A stretch of DNA of 64,000 nt from Methylobacterium aerolatum (GTDB lineage: Bacteria > Pseudomonadota > Alphaproteobacteria > Rhizobiales > Beijerinckiaceae). The notes beneath the pieces were generated by a model. That model ran no database searches. It was not told where the DNA came from and saw nothing but the letters and a program-made list of their open reading frames with translations. Below are positions 1 through 9,266 of the stretch, piece by piece; within the stretch, counting starts at the first letter, position 1; the number at the start of each line of letters is the position of its first letter. The stretch covers positions 310,001 to 374,000 of the forward strand of contig NZ_BPQE01000011.1 in assembly GCF_022179085.1 (NCBI RefSeq), read 5' to 3'. The position numbers were made by a program, and so were the translations under genes.

Positions 1-1258
1 CGTTCCGCGCGGCGGGCTCCCCGGTCACGATCGATTGCAGCGCGCTCTCGAAGGTAAGGACGGCGCCCGTCACGGGATAGGCCAGGCGCACCGTGCCGCC
101 GAAGCTGTGGGCGAGGGTCCGCGCGATCAGGCGCGAGCCGAAACCCGTCCGGGTCGGCGGGACGACGGGCGGGCCGTTCGCCTCCTCCCAGGAGAACCGC
201 AGGAGCGGCCCCTGGCCCTGTGGCCCGTCGAAGACGGTCCAGCCGATCTCCACATGCCCGCCGGGCGTCGAGAGGGACCCGTATTTCGTGGCGTTGGTGG
301 CGAGTTCGTGCAGCATCAGGGCGAGGGTCATGCCCTGGTGCGGGCTGAGGGTGACATCCGGCCCCGCGACGCGGAATCGGCCCGGCTCGCCGTCGCTGTG
401 GAGTTGCACGCAGGTTTCGACCAGCGCGACGAGGGAGGCGCTGGCGAAGGATCCCTGCAGCAGCACGTCGTGCGCCTTCGCCAGGGCCTGGAGCCGGGCG
501 GACAGGGACTCAGCGGCGCTGTCGAGGGAGGGCGCGTTCCGAAGGGTCTGCGCGGCGACGGCCTGCACCAGGGCCAGGGTGTTCTTCATCCGGTGGGAAA
601 GTTCCTGCATCAGCAGGGTTTGCCGGTCCTCGGTGCGCTTCAGTTCGGTGATGTCCCGCGCCACGGCGAGGATACGCTCGGGCCGCTCGTCCGCCCCGTG
701 GATCGGCGTGACCGCGATGTCCCACCACGTGGTCGCCCTCCGCCCCTGCAGGCGGGCCTGGAAGCGGCTCGACGCGCCGAGCCGGGCGGCGTGGAGGCTG
801 CTCCCGATGGCGGCGGCATCCTCCAAGCAGGTCCAGAAGTCCGGCCATGGCTTCCCGATCGCGGCGGCCGGGCTGTCGAGGCCGAGGATCGAGGGGCCGT
901 TCTCGCTCACGGTGATGAGTCGCCCGTCGAGATCGAGGACCGCGATGAAGTCGGTCGTCGTCCAGAGGATCCGGCGGTTGAATTCCTCGCTGGCCCGCAG
1001 CTGCGCGTTCAACTCCTCCGCGGTGGCAAGGCGGGCCGCGCCGTCCTCGATGTCCCGGCGGTAGAGGACCGCCGTCTCCTCCGCCGCCGTCCGCACCGCC
1101 TCGACGATGCGGCCGAGGCGCTTGTTCCGCTCGAGTTCGACGTTGGCGAGTTCCGTGGCCTGGGTCAGGAGGTTGCGCAGCCGCGCGTTCTCAGCCTCGA
1201 GGTAGCGGATGCGTCCCTCGCGCTCGTCCGGCTCCAACAGCGCGCTCAGCGTGTTCAT
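1..1258 (-). CDS. PAS-containing HWE-family sensor histidine kinase, C-terminus cut by window edge
   Basis: A cytoplasmic sensor kinase that probably phosphorylates a response regulator encoded elsewhere. About 419 residues are visible and the C-terminus lies beyond base 1. Reading leftward from ATG 1258 there is an N-terminal coiled coil (about residues 15-90), a PAS domain (about 90-205, ending ARDITELK), then the HWE/HisKA_2 phosphoacceptor ELSHRMKNTLALVQ with His222. The ATPase domain has the N-box HELATNATKYG and the RFSWEE segment that gives the HWE family its name, plus TGFGSRLI. No membrane helix is visible. HWE kinases are common in Methylobacterium and often serve light or general-stress signalling. 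The input here is unknown because no cofactor-binding signature stands out in the PAS domain. Confidence 0.88.
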   Translation of the reverse strand, partial: MNTLSALLEPDEREGRIRYLEAENARLRNLLTQATELANVELERNKRLGRIVEAVRTAAEETAVLYRRDIEDGAARLATAEELNAQLRASEEFNRRILWTTTDFIAVLDLDGRLITVSENGPSILGLDSPAAAIGKPWPDFWTCLEDAAAIGSSLHAARLGASSRFQARLQGRRATTWWDIAVTPIHGADERPERILAVARDITELKRTEDRQTLLMQELSHRMKNTLALVQAVAAQTLRNAPSLDSAAESLSARLQALAKAHDVLLQGSFASASLVALVETCVQLHSDGEPGRFRVAGPDVTLSPHQGMTLALMLHELATNATKYGSLSTPGGHVEIGWTVFDGPQGQGPLLRFSWEEANGPPVVPPTRTGFGSRLIARTLAHSFGGTVRLAYPVTGAVLTFESALQSIVTGEPAARN

Positions 1259-1530
1259 CCGAAGCCCCCGTCACCTCCGCACCGGATCCCCCGTTTTGAA
1301 CGGGGTGATCTCTCTTGCAGACCCCACTCGATCACGGACGTCGGCCATGACGAGCGGAGGCGCGCTTCGGCGGCGGACCGATCCGCCGCTCATGTCGAAG
1401 ACCGCACCCGCATCCGCGCGATTCGAGGGGTATTGAACGGTAACATAGCGTCCGACGCCCGCAAGCTAACTTTGCAGTTTGCCGGGCGCGACAAAGCGAC
1501 GACGAGGTGAAACTGTATTAAAGTATTCAT

Positions 1531-3162
1531 TTACCGATTTCGCATCAGCAAAACCAGCCAACCGATCCCGAGGATGAAAACGACCAGCCCGATCGAGACG
1601 AAGACCGGGGTTCCGAGGTCGATGAGGCGCGGGGCGAGCTGCGTCGCGAAGGCGGCCACCACGAGGGCCACGGCGACACGGGCCGCCGCCCGCTCGATGC
1701 CGCGCGTGACCTTGTCGAGGCCCTTGATCTCGATCTCGACGGTGACGCGGCCCTGCTTCAGGCGCACCAGCATCAGGTGGATCAGCGTCGGCAACTCGGA
1801 GGCGGCGCCGTAGAGGCCCGCGCCGAGGGCCTCGGCCTTCTGCTTGAGACCGTCGAGGGAGAATTGCGAGCGCATGCTCGCACGCACGGTGGGCGCGGCG
1901 GCGGCGAAGAGGTCGAAGTTGGGGTCGAGGTGGCGCATCACGCCGTCCGCCGTCACGAGGCCCTTGAACAGGATCGCGAGGTCGGTCGGCATGGCGAGGT
2001 CGTTCTCGCGGGCCATGTTCATGAAGTCGGTGAGCACGAGGCCGAGGTTCAGCGGGATCGACGAGTGGCTCTCCACGAACGCCTGGGCCGAGACCTGGAG
2101 CTTGGTCAGGTCGGGGTTGCTCGCGCCGGTCCAGTCGAGCAGCACGGCCATCAGCCCGTCCGCGTCCTGCTTCAGCATGGCGCCGATCAGGACGAGGAGC
2201 TGGTTGCGGCGGCGCTGGGACAGGCGGCCGATGATGCCGAAATCGATGAAGCCGATCCGGTTGCCGGACATCGCCAGCATGTTGCCGGGGTGCGGGTCGG
2301 CGTGGAACTGGCCCTCGATCAGGGCCATCTGCAGGAAGGCGTCGGTGCCCTTCTGGGCGAGCGCCTTCTTGTCGATCCCGGCCGCCTCCAGGGCGGCCTC
2401 GTCGTTGGGCGGGATGCCGTTGATGAAGTCCTGCACCAGCACCCGCTCGGAGCAGTACTCCCAGTGGATCTTGGGGAAGACGATGTCGTCACGGCCCTCG
2501 AAGATCTGCGCGAGCTGCTCGCAGTTGCGGGCCTCGTTGAGCAGGTCGAGTTCGCCGTTGAGGCCGTCGGCGAGGTGGCGCATCTGCTCGCGGGGCTGAT
2601 AGCGGGCCATGTCCGGCCATTCCGCCTCCACGATCCGGGCGCCGTGCGCCATCAGGCGCAGGTCCGCCTCGATGATCTTGCGCAGGTTCGGCCGCACCAC
2701 CTTGACGATGACGTCCTCACCCGTGTGCAGCCGCGCCCGGTAGACCTGCGCGATCGAGGCCGAGGCCAGGGGCTCGGTGTTGAATTCGGCGAAGATCTCC
2801 GCCGCCGGGCCGCCGAGGTCCTGCTCCAGCTGGTGGCGGATCTGCTCCCACGGCACGGGCGGGACCTGGCTATGGAGCTTCTGCAGCTCCTCCGTCCAGG
2901 CGGGCGAGAGCAGGTCCGGGCGGCTCGCCAGGATCTGGCCGAACTTGATGAAGGTCGGCCCCAGGGCCTCGATGGCCCGGCGCATCCGCTCGGGCTCCGA
3001 CAGGCGCGTCACGTCGACCCGCGGCTGGCGCCGGGGCAGCAGGGGGAGGGCGCGCAGACCGAGGCGGTCCACGACGCGCGTTACCCCGAAGCCGATCAGG
3101 ATCGAAGCGATCTCCGACAGCCGCTGGCGGTCGCGTGCGGCAACGAAGGCTGTCTTGAGCAT
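1531..3162 (-). CDS. ubiB: ABC1/UbiB-family atypical kinase, ubiquinone biosynthesis accessory protein
   Basis: Member of the ABC1/ADCK/UbiB atypical kinase family, which supports coenzyme Q biosynthesis at the inner membrane. The family hallmark KxGQ motif is present (FIKFGQILASRPDL), as are the Ala-rich loop SIAQVYRA, the conserved FHADPHPGNML segment and the metal-binding FIDFG. Two hydrophobic C-terminal helices (around VAVALVVAAFA and IGLVVFILGIGWLVLL) anchor it, as usual for UbiB. The length of about 543 aa is normal. ATG 3162 is my choice; an in-frame GTG at 3195 would add 11 residues, and neither has a well-placed ribosome binding site. It is not next to ubiE here, so membership of the ubi pathway rests on family alone. 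Confidence 0.9.
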   Translation of the reverse strand: MLKTAFVAARDRQRLSEIASILIGFGVTRVVDRLGLRALPLLPRRQPRVDVTRLSEPERMRRAIEALGPTFIKFGQILASRPDLLSPAWTEELQKLHSQVPPVPWEQIRHQLEQDLGGPAAEIFAEFNTEPLASASIAQVYRARLHTGEDVIVKVVRPNLRKIIEADLRLMAHGARIVEAEWPDMARYQPREQMRHLADGLNGELDLLNEARNCEQLAQIFEGRDDIVFPKIHWEYCSERVLVQDFINGIPPNDEAALEAAGIDKKALAQKGTDAFLQMALIEGQFHADPHPGNMLAMSGNRIGFIDFGIIGRLSQRRRNQLLVLIGAMLKQDADGLMAVLLDWTGASNPDLTKLQVSAQAFVESHSSIPLNLGLVLTDFMNMARENDLAMPTDLAILFKGLVTADGVMRHLDPNFDLFAAAAPTVRASMRSQFSLDGLKQKAEALGAGLYGAASELPTLIHLMLVRLKQGRVTVEIEIKGLDKVTRGIERAAARVAVALVVAAFATQLAPRLIDLGTPVFVSIGLVVFILGIGWLVLLMRNR

Positions 3163-3305
3163 GAGGCTGGCGGGATTCCTGGAGTGGGGCCTCACCGCAG
3201 CCCGATCTTAAGGACTTTTTTGGGACCTACTTACGCAGGGGTCGCCGGAAAGGGCTTTCAACCGGCGGGTGCGGCGCTGAAGCCGCTCAACCCTCTTATC
3301 CTCAT

Positions 3306-3396
3306 CGTCGTTGCGAGCGGCAGCGACGCGATCCGGCGATGCGGGGCATCCGGATCGCCCGCCGCCCTGGATCGCTGCGCTTCGCTCGCAACGACG
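3306..3396. repeat. palindromic intergenic repeat, copy A
   Basis: Imperfect inverted repeat of about 91 bp. The left arm begins CGTCGTTGCGAGCG and the right arm ends CGCTCGCAACGACG, with GCCCTGGATCGCT before the right arm. It lies between the aminotransferase (3' end at 3411) and ubiB. It is clearly related to the elements at 45414-45507 and 56360-56453. This looks like the REP/RPT class of non-coding repeats widespread in Hyphomicrobiales. It could act as a transcript-end hairpin. Confidence 0.8.
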
Positions 3397-3410
3397 GCCG
3401 GAGTGGCCGC

Positions 3411-4616
3411 TCAGCCCTTCACGGCGCCGTCGATGGCGTCGAGCACGCGGTCGATGTTGTGGGTGTTGACGGCCGCCACGCAGATGCGACCCGTCTCCAG
3501 GGCGTAGACCTCGTGCTCCTCGCGGAGCTTCACGGCCTCCTCCGGGCTGAGGCCGGTATACGAGAACATGCCCTTCTGCGCCTTGATCGCCTCGAAGCCC
3601 CGATCCGGGTGGCGCTGATGGAGGCTGTCGGCCATGCGCACGCGCATCTCCTTGATGCGCTCTCGCATCTCGCCGAGTTCCTTCACCCAGTCGGCCTTGA
3701 GGGCCGGATCGGTGAGGACGATCTCGACGATGGCGGCGCCGTGCGTCACCGGGTTGGAGTAGCTCCACCGCACCAAGCGCTTGGCCAGTGCCTCGACCTT
3801 GGCGCGCATCGCCGGGTCGGAGGCGACGACGGTCAGGGCGCCGACGCGCTCGCCGTAGAGCGAGAACGACTTGGAGAAGGACGAGGCAACGAAGAATTCC
3901 TGGCCCGATTCCGCGAGGAGCCGCACCGGGGCCGCGTCCGCGTCGAGATCGATGCCGAAGCCCTGGTAGGCGATGTCGAGGAAGGGGATCAGCCCCTTCT
4001 CGCGCAGGAACGGCACGAGGTCGGCCCATTCCTCCGCCGTCAGGTCGGCGCCGGTCGGGTTGTGGCAGCAGGCGTGCAGGACCACGATGGAGCCGGCCGG
4101 CAGCGCCGCGAGGGCGGCGCGCATCGCCGGGTAATCGACGCCGCCCGTATCCGCCGAGAAGTAGGGATACTCGGTGACGGTGAAGCCGGCCTGCGTGAAC
4201 AGGGCGCGGTGGTTCTCCCAGGTCGGGTCGCTCACCGCGACGGTCGCGCCGGGCCGGAGCTTGGCCAGCACGTCCGCGCCGATCTTGAGGGCGCCGGTGC
4301 CGCCGACGCTCTGCAGCGTCGCCGCCCGGTTCTGGGAGAGGATCGGCGCGCCGTCCCCGAACAGCAGGGCCTGGACGGCGTCGCGGAACGGCTTGGTGCC
4401 CTCGATCGGCCGGTAGGTCTTGGGCAGACCCTTCTCGATCCAGCGCTTCTCGGCCTCCTGCACGGCGCGCAGGCGCGGCACCTTGCCCTCGGCATCGGTA
4501 TAGACGCCGATGGCGAGGTTCAGCTTGCCCGGACGGGTATCGGCATTGAACGCCTCGAACAGGCGCATGATCGGGTCGAGGGGCGCATCCTGGATGCCGG
4601 CGAACAGCGAGGTCAT
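3411..4616 (-). CDS. aspartate/aromatic amino acid aminotransferase (class I, PLP)
   Basis: Fold-type I aminotransferase of 401 aa in the AspC/TyrB subgroup. It transfers amino groups between aspartate or aromatic amino acids and 2-oxo acids in the cytoplasm. The sequence opens MTSLFAGIQDAPLDPIM, typical of this group. It has NLAIGVYTDAEG, the cofactor ring-stacking region near SDPTWENH, the CCHNPTG motif, and the PLP lysine in SSFSKSFSLYGERVG. Start ATG 4616 is preferred because family homology begins exactly there; an open frame extends upstream to 4736 without homology. Family members overlap in substrate range, so aspC and tyrB cannot be separated from sequence alone. It is monocistronic as far as can be seen, with a palindromic repeat just past its 3' end. 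Confidence 0.9.
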   Translation of the reverse strand: MTSLFAGIQDAPLDPIMRLFEAFNADTRPGKLNLAIGVYTDAEGKVPRLRAVQEAEKRWIEKGLPKTYRPIEGTKPFRDAVQALLFGDGAPILSQNRAATLQSVGGTGALKIGADVLAKLRPGATVAVSDPTWENHRALFTQAGFTVTEYPYFSADTGGVDYPAMRAALAALPAGSIVVLHACCHNPTGADLTAEEWADLVPFLREKGLIPFLDIAYQGFGIDLDADAAPVRLLAESGQEFFVASSFSKSFSLYGERVGALTVVASDPAMRAKVEALAKRLVRWSYSNPVTHGAAIVEIVLTDPALKADWVKELGEMRERIKEMRVRMADSLHQRHPDRGFEAIKAQKGMFSYTGLSPEEAVKLREEHEVYALETGRICVAAVNTHNIDRVLDAIDGAVKG

Positions 4617-4777
4617 TGTCTTGGTCCCGGAACGGTCTGTCGTGACCCGCCGGGGCGACCATGATGCGCCGCGGCATCCGTCGAGTCGGCGCCTTATCGC
4701 GCAGATCGCAGCGGATCGCGACCCCATCGCGAACACTTCCGGGAGAGACTTTCGTAGCGGCCTGCTACAAGCGGCCC

Positions 4778-5944
4778 ATGCGATTCCCGGCGTTTCTCAC
4801 CGCGTTGACCTTCGGCCTCGTCGCCTTCGTCGGCCTCCGGGGCGGAGCGTCGGCCGAGGTCCCCGCCCCGGTGCGGATCGGCCTGTCCGCACCGTTGACG
4901 GGGCCCGACGCCGCCTTCGGCCAGGGGCTGCGGATCGGCGCCGAGCAGGCCGTCGCCGATCTCAACCGGGCCGGGCCACGCCGCTACGCCCTCACGACCG
5001 CGGACGATTCCGGCGAACCGCGCCAAGCCGCCGCCGTGGCGGCGCGCTTCGCGGCGGACAATTTCGCCTTCGTCGTCGGCCCGTTCGAATCCTCCGCCGT
5101 GGCGGCGGCGGCGCCGGTCTATGCCCGCTCCGGCACCGTCTTCATGACCCCCGGCGCGACCTACGGCTCCCTCACCGGGCGGGGCCTGTGGAACCTCTTC
5201 CGCCTCGGCCCGAGCGACCCGCAGCAGGCCCGCGCCGCCGCGGACTATCTCGCGAGAACCTTCGCCGACCGGCCCATCGCCGTCGTGAACGACCGCACGG
5301 GTTTCGGCCGTGCCATGGCCGACGCCGCCGCCGAGCGCCTGCGGAGCCTCGGCCAGCGCGAGGCGGTGGCAGATTCCTTCGACCGGGGCAGCGTCGATCT
5401 CACGGCCCTGGTCCGCCGCCTCGCCGAGGCGAAGGTCGAGGCCGTGTATTTCGGCGGCATGGCGCCCGATGCGGCGACCCTGGTGCGCGCCCTCCGCGAG
5501 GCGCATCTCGGCGCGACCCTCGTCGCGGGAGACGGCCTCCTCGATCCCGCCTTCGCCACGGTGGGCGCACCGGGGGAGGGGACCGTGATGACCGCCCCAC
5601 CCGAGGCGCCGCGCCTGCCCGTCCCACCCAACGGCAAGGTCCAGCCCCTGACGCCGGAGGGCGCCACCGTCGCCGCGAGCGCCTACGCGGCGGTGCAGAT
5701 CCTGGCCCAGGCCCTGGAGCGCGGGGCGTCACCGGACCCGCGCACCGGCCGGGTGGACGGACGCAAGCTCGCCCAAGCCCTCCGGGCGGGGCCGTTCAGA
5801 ACCCTGGTCGGACCGGTCGCCTTCGACGCGCAGGGCGACGAGAGCGACGACCGCGTGGTCGCCCTGCGGGTGTGGCGGCGACAGCCGGACGGGCGCCTCG
5901 ACTTCGCCGGGCCGGCCCTTCCGGTGAGCCCGCGACCGAATTGA
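4778..5944 (+). CDS. periplasmic substrate-binding protein, branched-chain amino acid ABC type
   Basis: Secreted solute-binding protein of 388 aa (Peripla_BP_6 / LivJ-like). A Sec signal peptide occupies about residues 1-26 (hydrophobic core FLTALTFGLVAFVGL, likely cut after ASA). The mature protein begins VRIGLSAPLTGPDAAFGQ, the standard opening of this family, followed by GAEQAVADLN. Start ATG 4778 is chosen because it gives the signal peptide. No permease or ATPase gene flanks it, so it is an orphan receptor that either shares a transporter encoded elsewhere or serves as a sensor. It is divergent from the aminotransferase gene, with 161 bp between them. The ligand cannot be predicted. Confidence 0.85.
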   Translation: MRFPAFLTALTFGLVAFVGLRGGASAEVPAPVRIGLSAPLTGPDAAFGQGLRIGAEQAVADLNRAGPRRYALTTADDSGEPRQAAAVAARFAADNFAFVVGPFESSAVAAAAPVYARSGTVFMTPGATYGSLTGRGLWNLFRLGPSDPQQARAAADYLARTFADRPIAVVNDRTGFGRAMADAAAERLRSLGQREAVADSFDRGSVDLTALVRRLAEAKVEAVYFGGMAPDAATLVRALREAHLGATLVAGDGLLDPAFATVGAPGEGTVMTAPPEAPRLPVPPNGKVQPLTPEGATVAASAYAAVQILAQALERGASPDPRTGRVDGRKLAQALRAGPFRTLVGPVAFDAQGDESDDRVVALRVWRRQPDGRLDFAGPALPVSPRPN

Positions 5945-6135
5945 ACGGTGTGCGGTGCCCCGCGCGACTTGCGGCAGACTTCGGCGGGGACTAAATCCGT
6001 GCTTCATCGCCGGAGAGCCGCGATCCGTGTCAGCGGATTGGATTGCCGCGCCCCGGTGTCTTCCAGACGACACGGGATGTCGAACGCTTTTTTGCCGGAA
6101 CGCCTGCTGCCGGACGGTTCGACTGGAGAGGGTGT

Positions 6136-6411
6136 ATGGCTAAAGAAGAGTTGATGCAGTTCGACGGTCTCGTGATCGAGATCCTGCCCGATGCGCGCTA
6201 CCGCGTGCAGCTCGATCAGGGCCACGAGATCGTGGCGTACACCGCGGGCAAGATGAAGAAGAACCGCATCAAGACCCTGGCCGGGGACCGGGTGACCGTC
6301 GAGATGTCGCCCTACGACCTCGAGAAGGGCCGCCTTGTGTTCCGCCACAAGGACGAGCGCTCCTCGGGTCCGCGCCCTCCGGTGCGCGGCGGCCAGTTCC
6401 GCCGTCGCTGA
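6136..6411 (+). CDS. infA: translation initiation factor IF-1 (divergent paralogue with basic tail)
   Basis: IF-1 occupies the ribosomal A site during initiation. This 91-aa protein has the S1/OB fold with [37 protein letters not shown], the [17 protein letters not shown] signature and a roughly 20-residue Arg/Pro/Gly-rich tail ending GGQFRRR. Canonical IF-1 is about 72 aa and lacks the tail. Several alphaproteobacteria keep two IF-1 genes, and this one resembles the second, tailed type. The ATG at 6136 has GGAGAGG just upstream. The EamA gene begins 2 nt after its stop, suggesting co-transcription. Confidence 0.88.
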   Translation: MAKEELMQFDGLVIEILPDARYRVQLDQGHEIVAYTAGKMKKNRIKTLAGDRVTVEMSPYDLEKGRLVFRHKDERSSGPRPPVRGGQFRRR

Positions 6412-6413
6412 CG

Positions 6414-7352
6414 GTGTGGCGCCCTGGAGGCGCCGCTGCGGCCGCTTACGGCCTTCTGACCGTCAGCGCCCTCCTCTGGGCAGGCAATGCCGTGACCAGC
6501 CGCTGGGCTCCGGGGCATGTCTCGCCTCAGGCCATCACGACCCTGCGCTGGCTCGTGGCGAGCCTCGTGCTGCTGCCCCTCGCGGTGGCACCGGTGCGGG
6601 CCGAGTGGCCGGTCATCCGCCGCAACTGGCCGTTCATCCTGCTGATGGGCGGCCTCGGCTACACGGCCTTCAACTGCCTGTTCTACGCCGCCGGAAACTA
6701 TACCGGCGCGATCAACCTCGCCCTGTTCCAGGGCGCGGTTCCGGTTCTGGTTATCCTGATCAACCGGTTGTGCTTCGGGACGCGGGTGACGGCCGGGCAG
6801 ATGCTCGGCGTGGTGCTGACCCTCGCCGGGGCGGCCCTGGCCGCGAGCCATGGCCGCATGGCCGTGTTCACCGACCTCGACTTCAACCGCGGCGACGTGC
6901 TGGTCTTCGGCGCCTGCCTGATCTTCGCGGGCTATACGGTCCTGCTGCCGAGGCGGCCGAGGATGTCGGCCCTCGCGTTCTTCGCCTCCATGGCGATTGC
7001 CGCCACGCTGACCTCCCTGCCGCCCCTGGCTGTGGAATGGTCGCTCGGCCGCACCGTGTGGCCGAGCGCCGAGGGATGGGCCATGATCGCCTATGTCGGC
7101 CTCGGCCCCTCGCTCCTCGCGCAACTGTGTTACATGCGCGGCGTCGCGGCCATCGGCCCCAACCGGGCGGGGCTGTTCGTCAACCTCGTGCCGGTGTTCG
7201 GCGCGTTGCTGGCCGTGCTCCTGATCGGCGAGACCTTCGGGCCGACGGAGGCCGCCGCGCTGGCCCTCGTGCTCGGCGGCATCGCCTGCGCCGAGCGCCT
7301 GAAACCGGCGGCTCCTCCGCCAGGAACTCCGCCGCCATCGTCGCGGGCATGA
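6414..7352 (+). CDS. EamA/DMT-superfamily transporter
   Basis: Inner-membrane drug/metabolite exporter of 312 aa with two EamA repeats and about ten hydrophobic helices. The first repeat starts YGLLTVSALLWAGNAVTSRW, with the TLRWLVASLVLLPLA segment, and the second repeat ends VPVFGALLAVLLIGET. The likely start is GTG 6414, 2 nt after the infA stop, where the homology begins. The substrate is unknown: family members export amino acids, purines or other small metabolites. Coupling to infA is physical only and does not indicate function. Confidence 0.87.
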   Translation: MWRPGGAAAAAYGLLTVSALLWAGNAVTSRWAPGHVSPQAITTLRWLVASLVLLPLAVAPVRAEWPVIRRNWPFILLMGGLGYTAFNCLFYAAGNYTGAINLALFQGAVPVLVILINRLCFGTRVTAGQMLGVVLTLAGAALAASHGRMAVFTDLDFNRGDVLVFGACLIFAGYTVLLPRRPRMSALAFFASMAIAATLTSLPPLAVEWSLGRTVWPSAEGWAMIAYVGLGPSLLAQLCYMRGVAAIGPNRAGLFVNLVPVFGALLAVLLIGETFGPTEAAALALVLGGIACAERLKPAAPPPGTPPPSSRA

Positions 7353-7409
7353 GCGGCACGCGGAGCGGAGGCGCACCGCCCGCTCCGCCATGACGAAGTA
7401 GGCTGGACC

Positions 7410-7718
7410 TTATTCGCAGACGCGGACGCGGCGGATGTAGACGTCGCCGTAGGCATCGACGGTGCGGCGGCGCTCGAAATGGCAGACCGGGCCGTAATCT
7501 TCCTCGACGTAGACCGGCGGCGGCGGGGCGCGGTAGACCGGCTGGCCGGGGTAGTAGCCGTTGTTGTTGGAGGAGGCGATCGCCCCGCCGATCGCGAGGC
7601 CGCCGATCGCGCCGAGGGCCGCGGCACCGGCCGGGCCGATTCCGTCCCGCGCCTGGGCGGCGGGCGCGAGGGTGATGAGGCCGCTGAGGATGGCGGCCAT
7701 GGCGAGGGTCGTCCGCAT
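7410..7718 (-). CDS. small secreted protein with glycine-rich hydrophobic segment
   Basis: A 102-aa protein of unknown function. It has a clear Sec signal peptide (about residues 1-23, ending AAQA before RDG). Next comes a glycine-zipper-like hydrophobic stretch (GPAGAAALGAIGGLAIGG), a Pro/Tyr-rich linker (YYPGQPVYRAPPPP) and a charged C-terminus with two cysteines (VCHFERRR and RVRVCE) that could form a disulfide. Similar small envelope proteins are common in Methylobacterium. It is divergent from the molybdopterin oxidoreductase gene, with 187 bp shared upstream. Confidence 0.75.
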   Translation of the reverse strand: MRTTLAMAAILSGLITLAPAAQARDGIGPAGAAALGAIGGLAIGGAIASSNNNGYYPGQPVYRAPPPPVYVEEDYGPVCHFERRRTVDAYGDVYIRRVRVCE

Positions 7719-7905
7719 GTCTCTTCCCGTGATGACTCGTTGCGCCGAAGCGTGCAGCCTAACACAGGCGAGATTTCAGGCGATTGTTCGGCAGCGCGCA
7801 AAATACTGATTGCACGCAATGGAAACCGGAGCATCCGGGTTTTCGCGCGGCGCTTGACGGATCGCCGTCTCGGCCCGAAACCCTCCCCGAGCGAAGAGGG
7901 ACACC

Positions 7906-8511
7906 ATGGTCACACGCGGCTTCACCGGGCGCAGGCAGCCGCCGGAGACCGGCGCGCGGCTCCCGCCCGGCCAGTACCTGACCCAGGATTTCCCGATCCT
8001 CCAGATCGGGCCGAACCCGTCCGTCGATCTCGCCACCTGGCAATTCACCCTCCGCGACGGGTCCCGGCCGATCAAGACGTGGTCCTGGGAGGCGATGCAG
8101 GCGCTTCCGCAGACGACGTGGCACGGCGACATCCACTGCGTCACCAAGTGGTCGAAGTTCGACACGACCTGGGAGGGCGTGACCTTCGACGACCTCCTCA
8201 CCGATGCCGGCATCGAGGCGCCGACGGAGTACCTCTTGGCGGAGTCCTACGACGACTATTCCACCAACATCCCCGTCGCCGACCTGACGGACGGCAAGGC
8301 GATGATCGCCCTGCGCTACGACGGCCAGCCGATTCATGCCGACCACGGCGGCCCGGCCCGGTTCTTCGTGCCGCATCTCTACTTCTGGAAGAGCGCCAAG
8401 TGGCTGAAGGGGCTTCGCTTCACGAAGGCCGACACGGCGGGCTACTGGGAGTTGCGCGGCTACCACATGTATGGAGATCCCTGGCGTGAGCAGCGCTACA
8501 TCGGCGACTGA
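7906..8511 (+). CDS. sulfite oxidase-like molybdopterin oxidoreductase (cytoplasmic)
   Basis: A 201-aa single-domain enzyme of the sulfite-oxidase/YedY molybdopterin fold. It carries the Mo-ligating cysteine in the segment DIHCVTKWSK (Cys78), preceded by WSWEAMQALP. Homology is to the soluble SUOX-like family with no Tat signal, unlike periplasmic MsrP, so it probably acts in the cytoplasm. The following flavin reductase gene overlaps it by 41 nt, which suggests the two proteins form an electron-transfer pair. The physiological substrate is unknown: sulfite, sulfoxides and N-oxides are all possible. Confidence 0.87.
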   Translation: MVTRGFTGRRQPPETGARLPPGQYLTQDFPILQIGPNPSVDLATWQFTLRDGSRPIKTWSWEAMQALPQTTWHGDIHCVTKWSKFDTTWEGVTFDDLLTDAGIEAPTEYLLAESYDDYSTNIPVADLTDGKAMIALRYDGQPIHADHGGPARFFVPHLYFWKSAKWLKGLRFTKADTAGYWELRGYHMYGDPWREQRYIGD

Positions 8512-9235
8512 GGCCGCCTTCGCGCCCATCGTCTTCCACTGGTACGAGGCGGAGGTCGCCGCCATCGCGCCCGTCACGCCGACGGTGAAGAGCGTGCGGC
8601 TGCGCTGCGCCATCGCCGACCGCCAGCGGGCGGGCCAGCACGTCGACGTGCGCCTGACGGCGGAGGACGGTTACCGCGCCAGCCGCAGCTACTCCGTCGC
8701 CTCCCCGCCCGATGGCAGCGGGACCCTCGAACTGCTGGTGGAGGGTTTGCCGGACGGCGAGGTCTCGGGCTGGTTCTTCGACACCGCCGAGGTCGGCGAC
8801 CGTCTGGAGATGCGCGGGCCGATCGGCGGCTCATTCTCCTGGGACGGGCCCGATGGCGGGCCGCTGCTGCTGGCGGGGGGCGGCTCGGGCGTGGTGCCGT
8901 TGCTCGCCATGCTGCGCCGCCGGGCGGAGGTCGCGCCGGAGATTCCCGCCGCGCTGATCTTCTCCGTGCGCAGCCGCGCCGAGGCTATCGCCCTCGACGA
9001 GTTGGAGGCCCGGCACCGGGACGAGCCGCACTTCTCGCTCTTCCTGCGCACCACGCGCGAGGGCGACGGGCGCCGGGTCGATGACGCCCTGGTCGCGGCG
9101 GCCCTCGATTGGACCGGCGCGCCGGGCAAGGTCTTCCTCTGCGGCTCGAACCGCTTCGTCAGTCCGACGGCCGATCTCATCGTGGCGGCTGGCGTGCCGG
9201 CGGGGATCATCCGCACGGAGCGATTCGGAGCCTGA
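8471..9235 (+). CDS. FAD/NAD(P)-binding ferredoxin-reductase-like protein, partner of the molybdopterin enzyme
   Basis: A 254-aa flavin reductase of the ferredoxin-NADP reductase superfamily. It has the FAD-binding motif RASRSYSVASPP (RxYS), the GPIGG turn, the NAD-binding glycine motif LLLAGGGSGVVPLLAMLRR, and the C-terminal KVFLCGSNRFV. There is no 2Fe-2S domain. The ATG at 8471 lies inside the upstream gene; an in-frame GTG at 8486 is a reasonable alternative start and would shorten the overlap to 26 nt. It probably passes electrons from NAD(P)H to or from the preceding molybdopterin protein. That pairing is inferred from the overlap. Confidence 0.85.
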   Translation: MEIPGVSSATSATEAAFAPIVFHWYEAEVAAIAPVTPTVKSVRLRCAIADRQRAGQHVDVRLTAEDGYRASRSYSVASPPDGSGTLELLVEGLPDGEVSGWFFDTAEVGDRLEMRGPIGGSFSWDGPDGGPLLLAGGGSGVVPLLAMLRRRAEVAPEIPAALIFSVRSRAEAIALDELEARHRDEPHFSLFLRTTREGDGRRVDDALVAAALDWTGAPGKVFLCGSNRFVSPTADLIVAAGVPAGIIRTERFGA

Positions 9236-9266
9236 ACGGGACGTCGCATCGACGGTCGTCGTGGCG

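Noticed and set aside
35-1510. Long rightward open frame (491 codons)
   Set aside because: It is antisense to the HWE kinase, whose motifs are unmistakable; GC-rich DNA gives long antisense frames.
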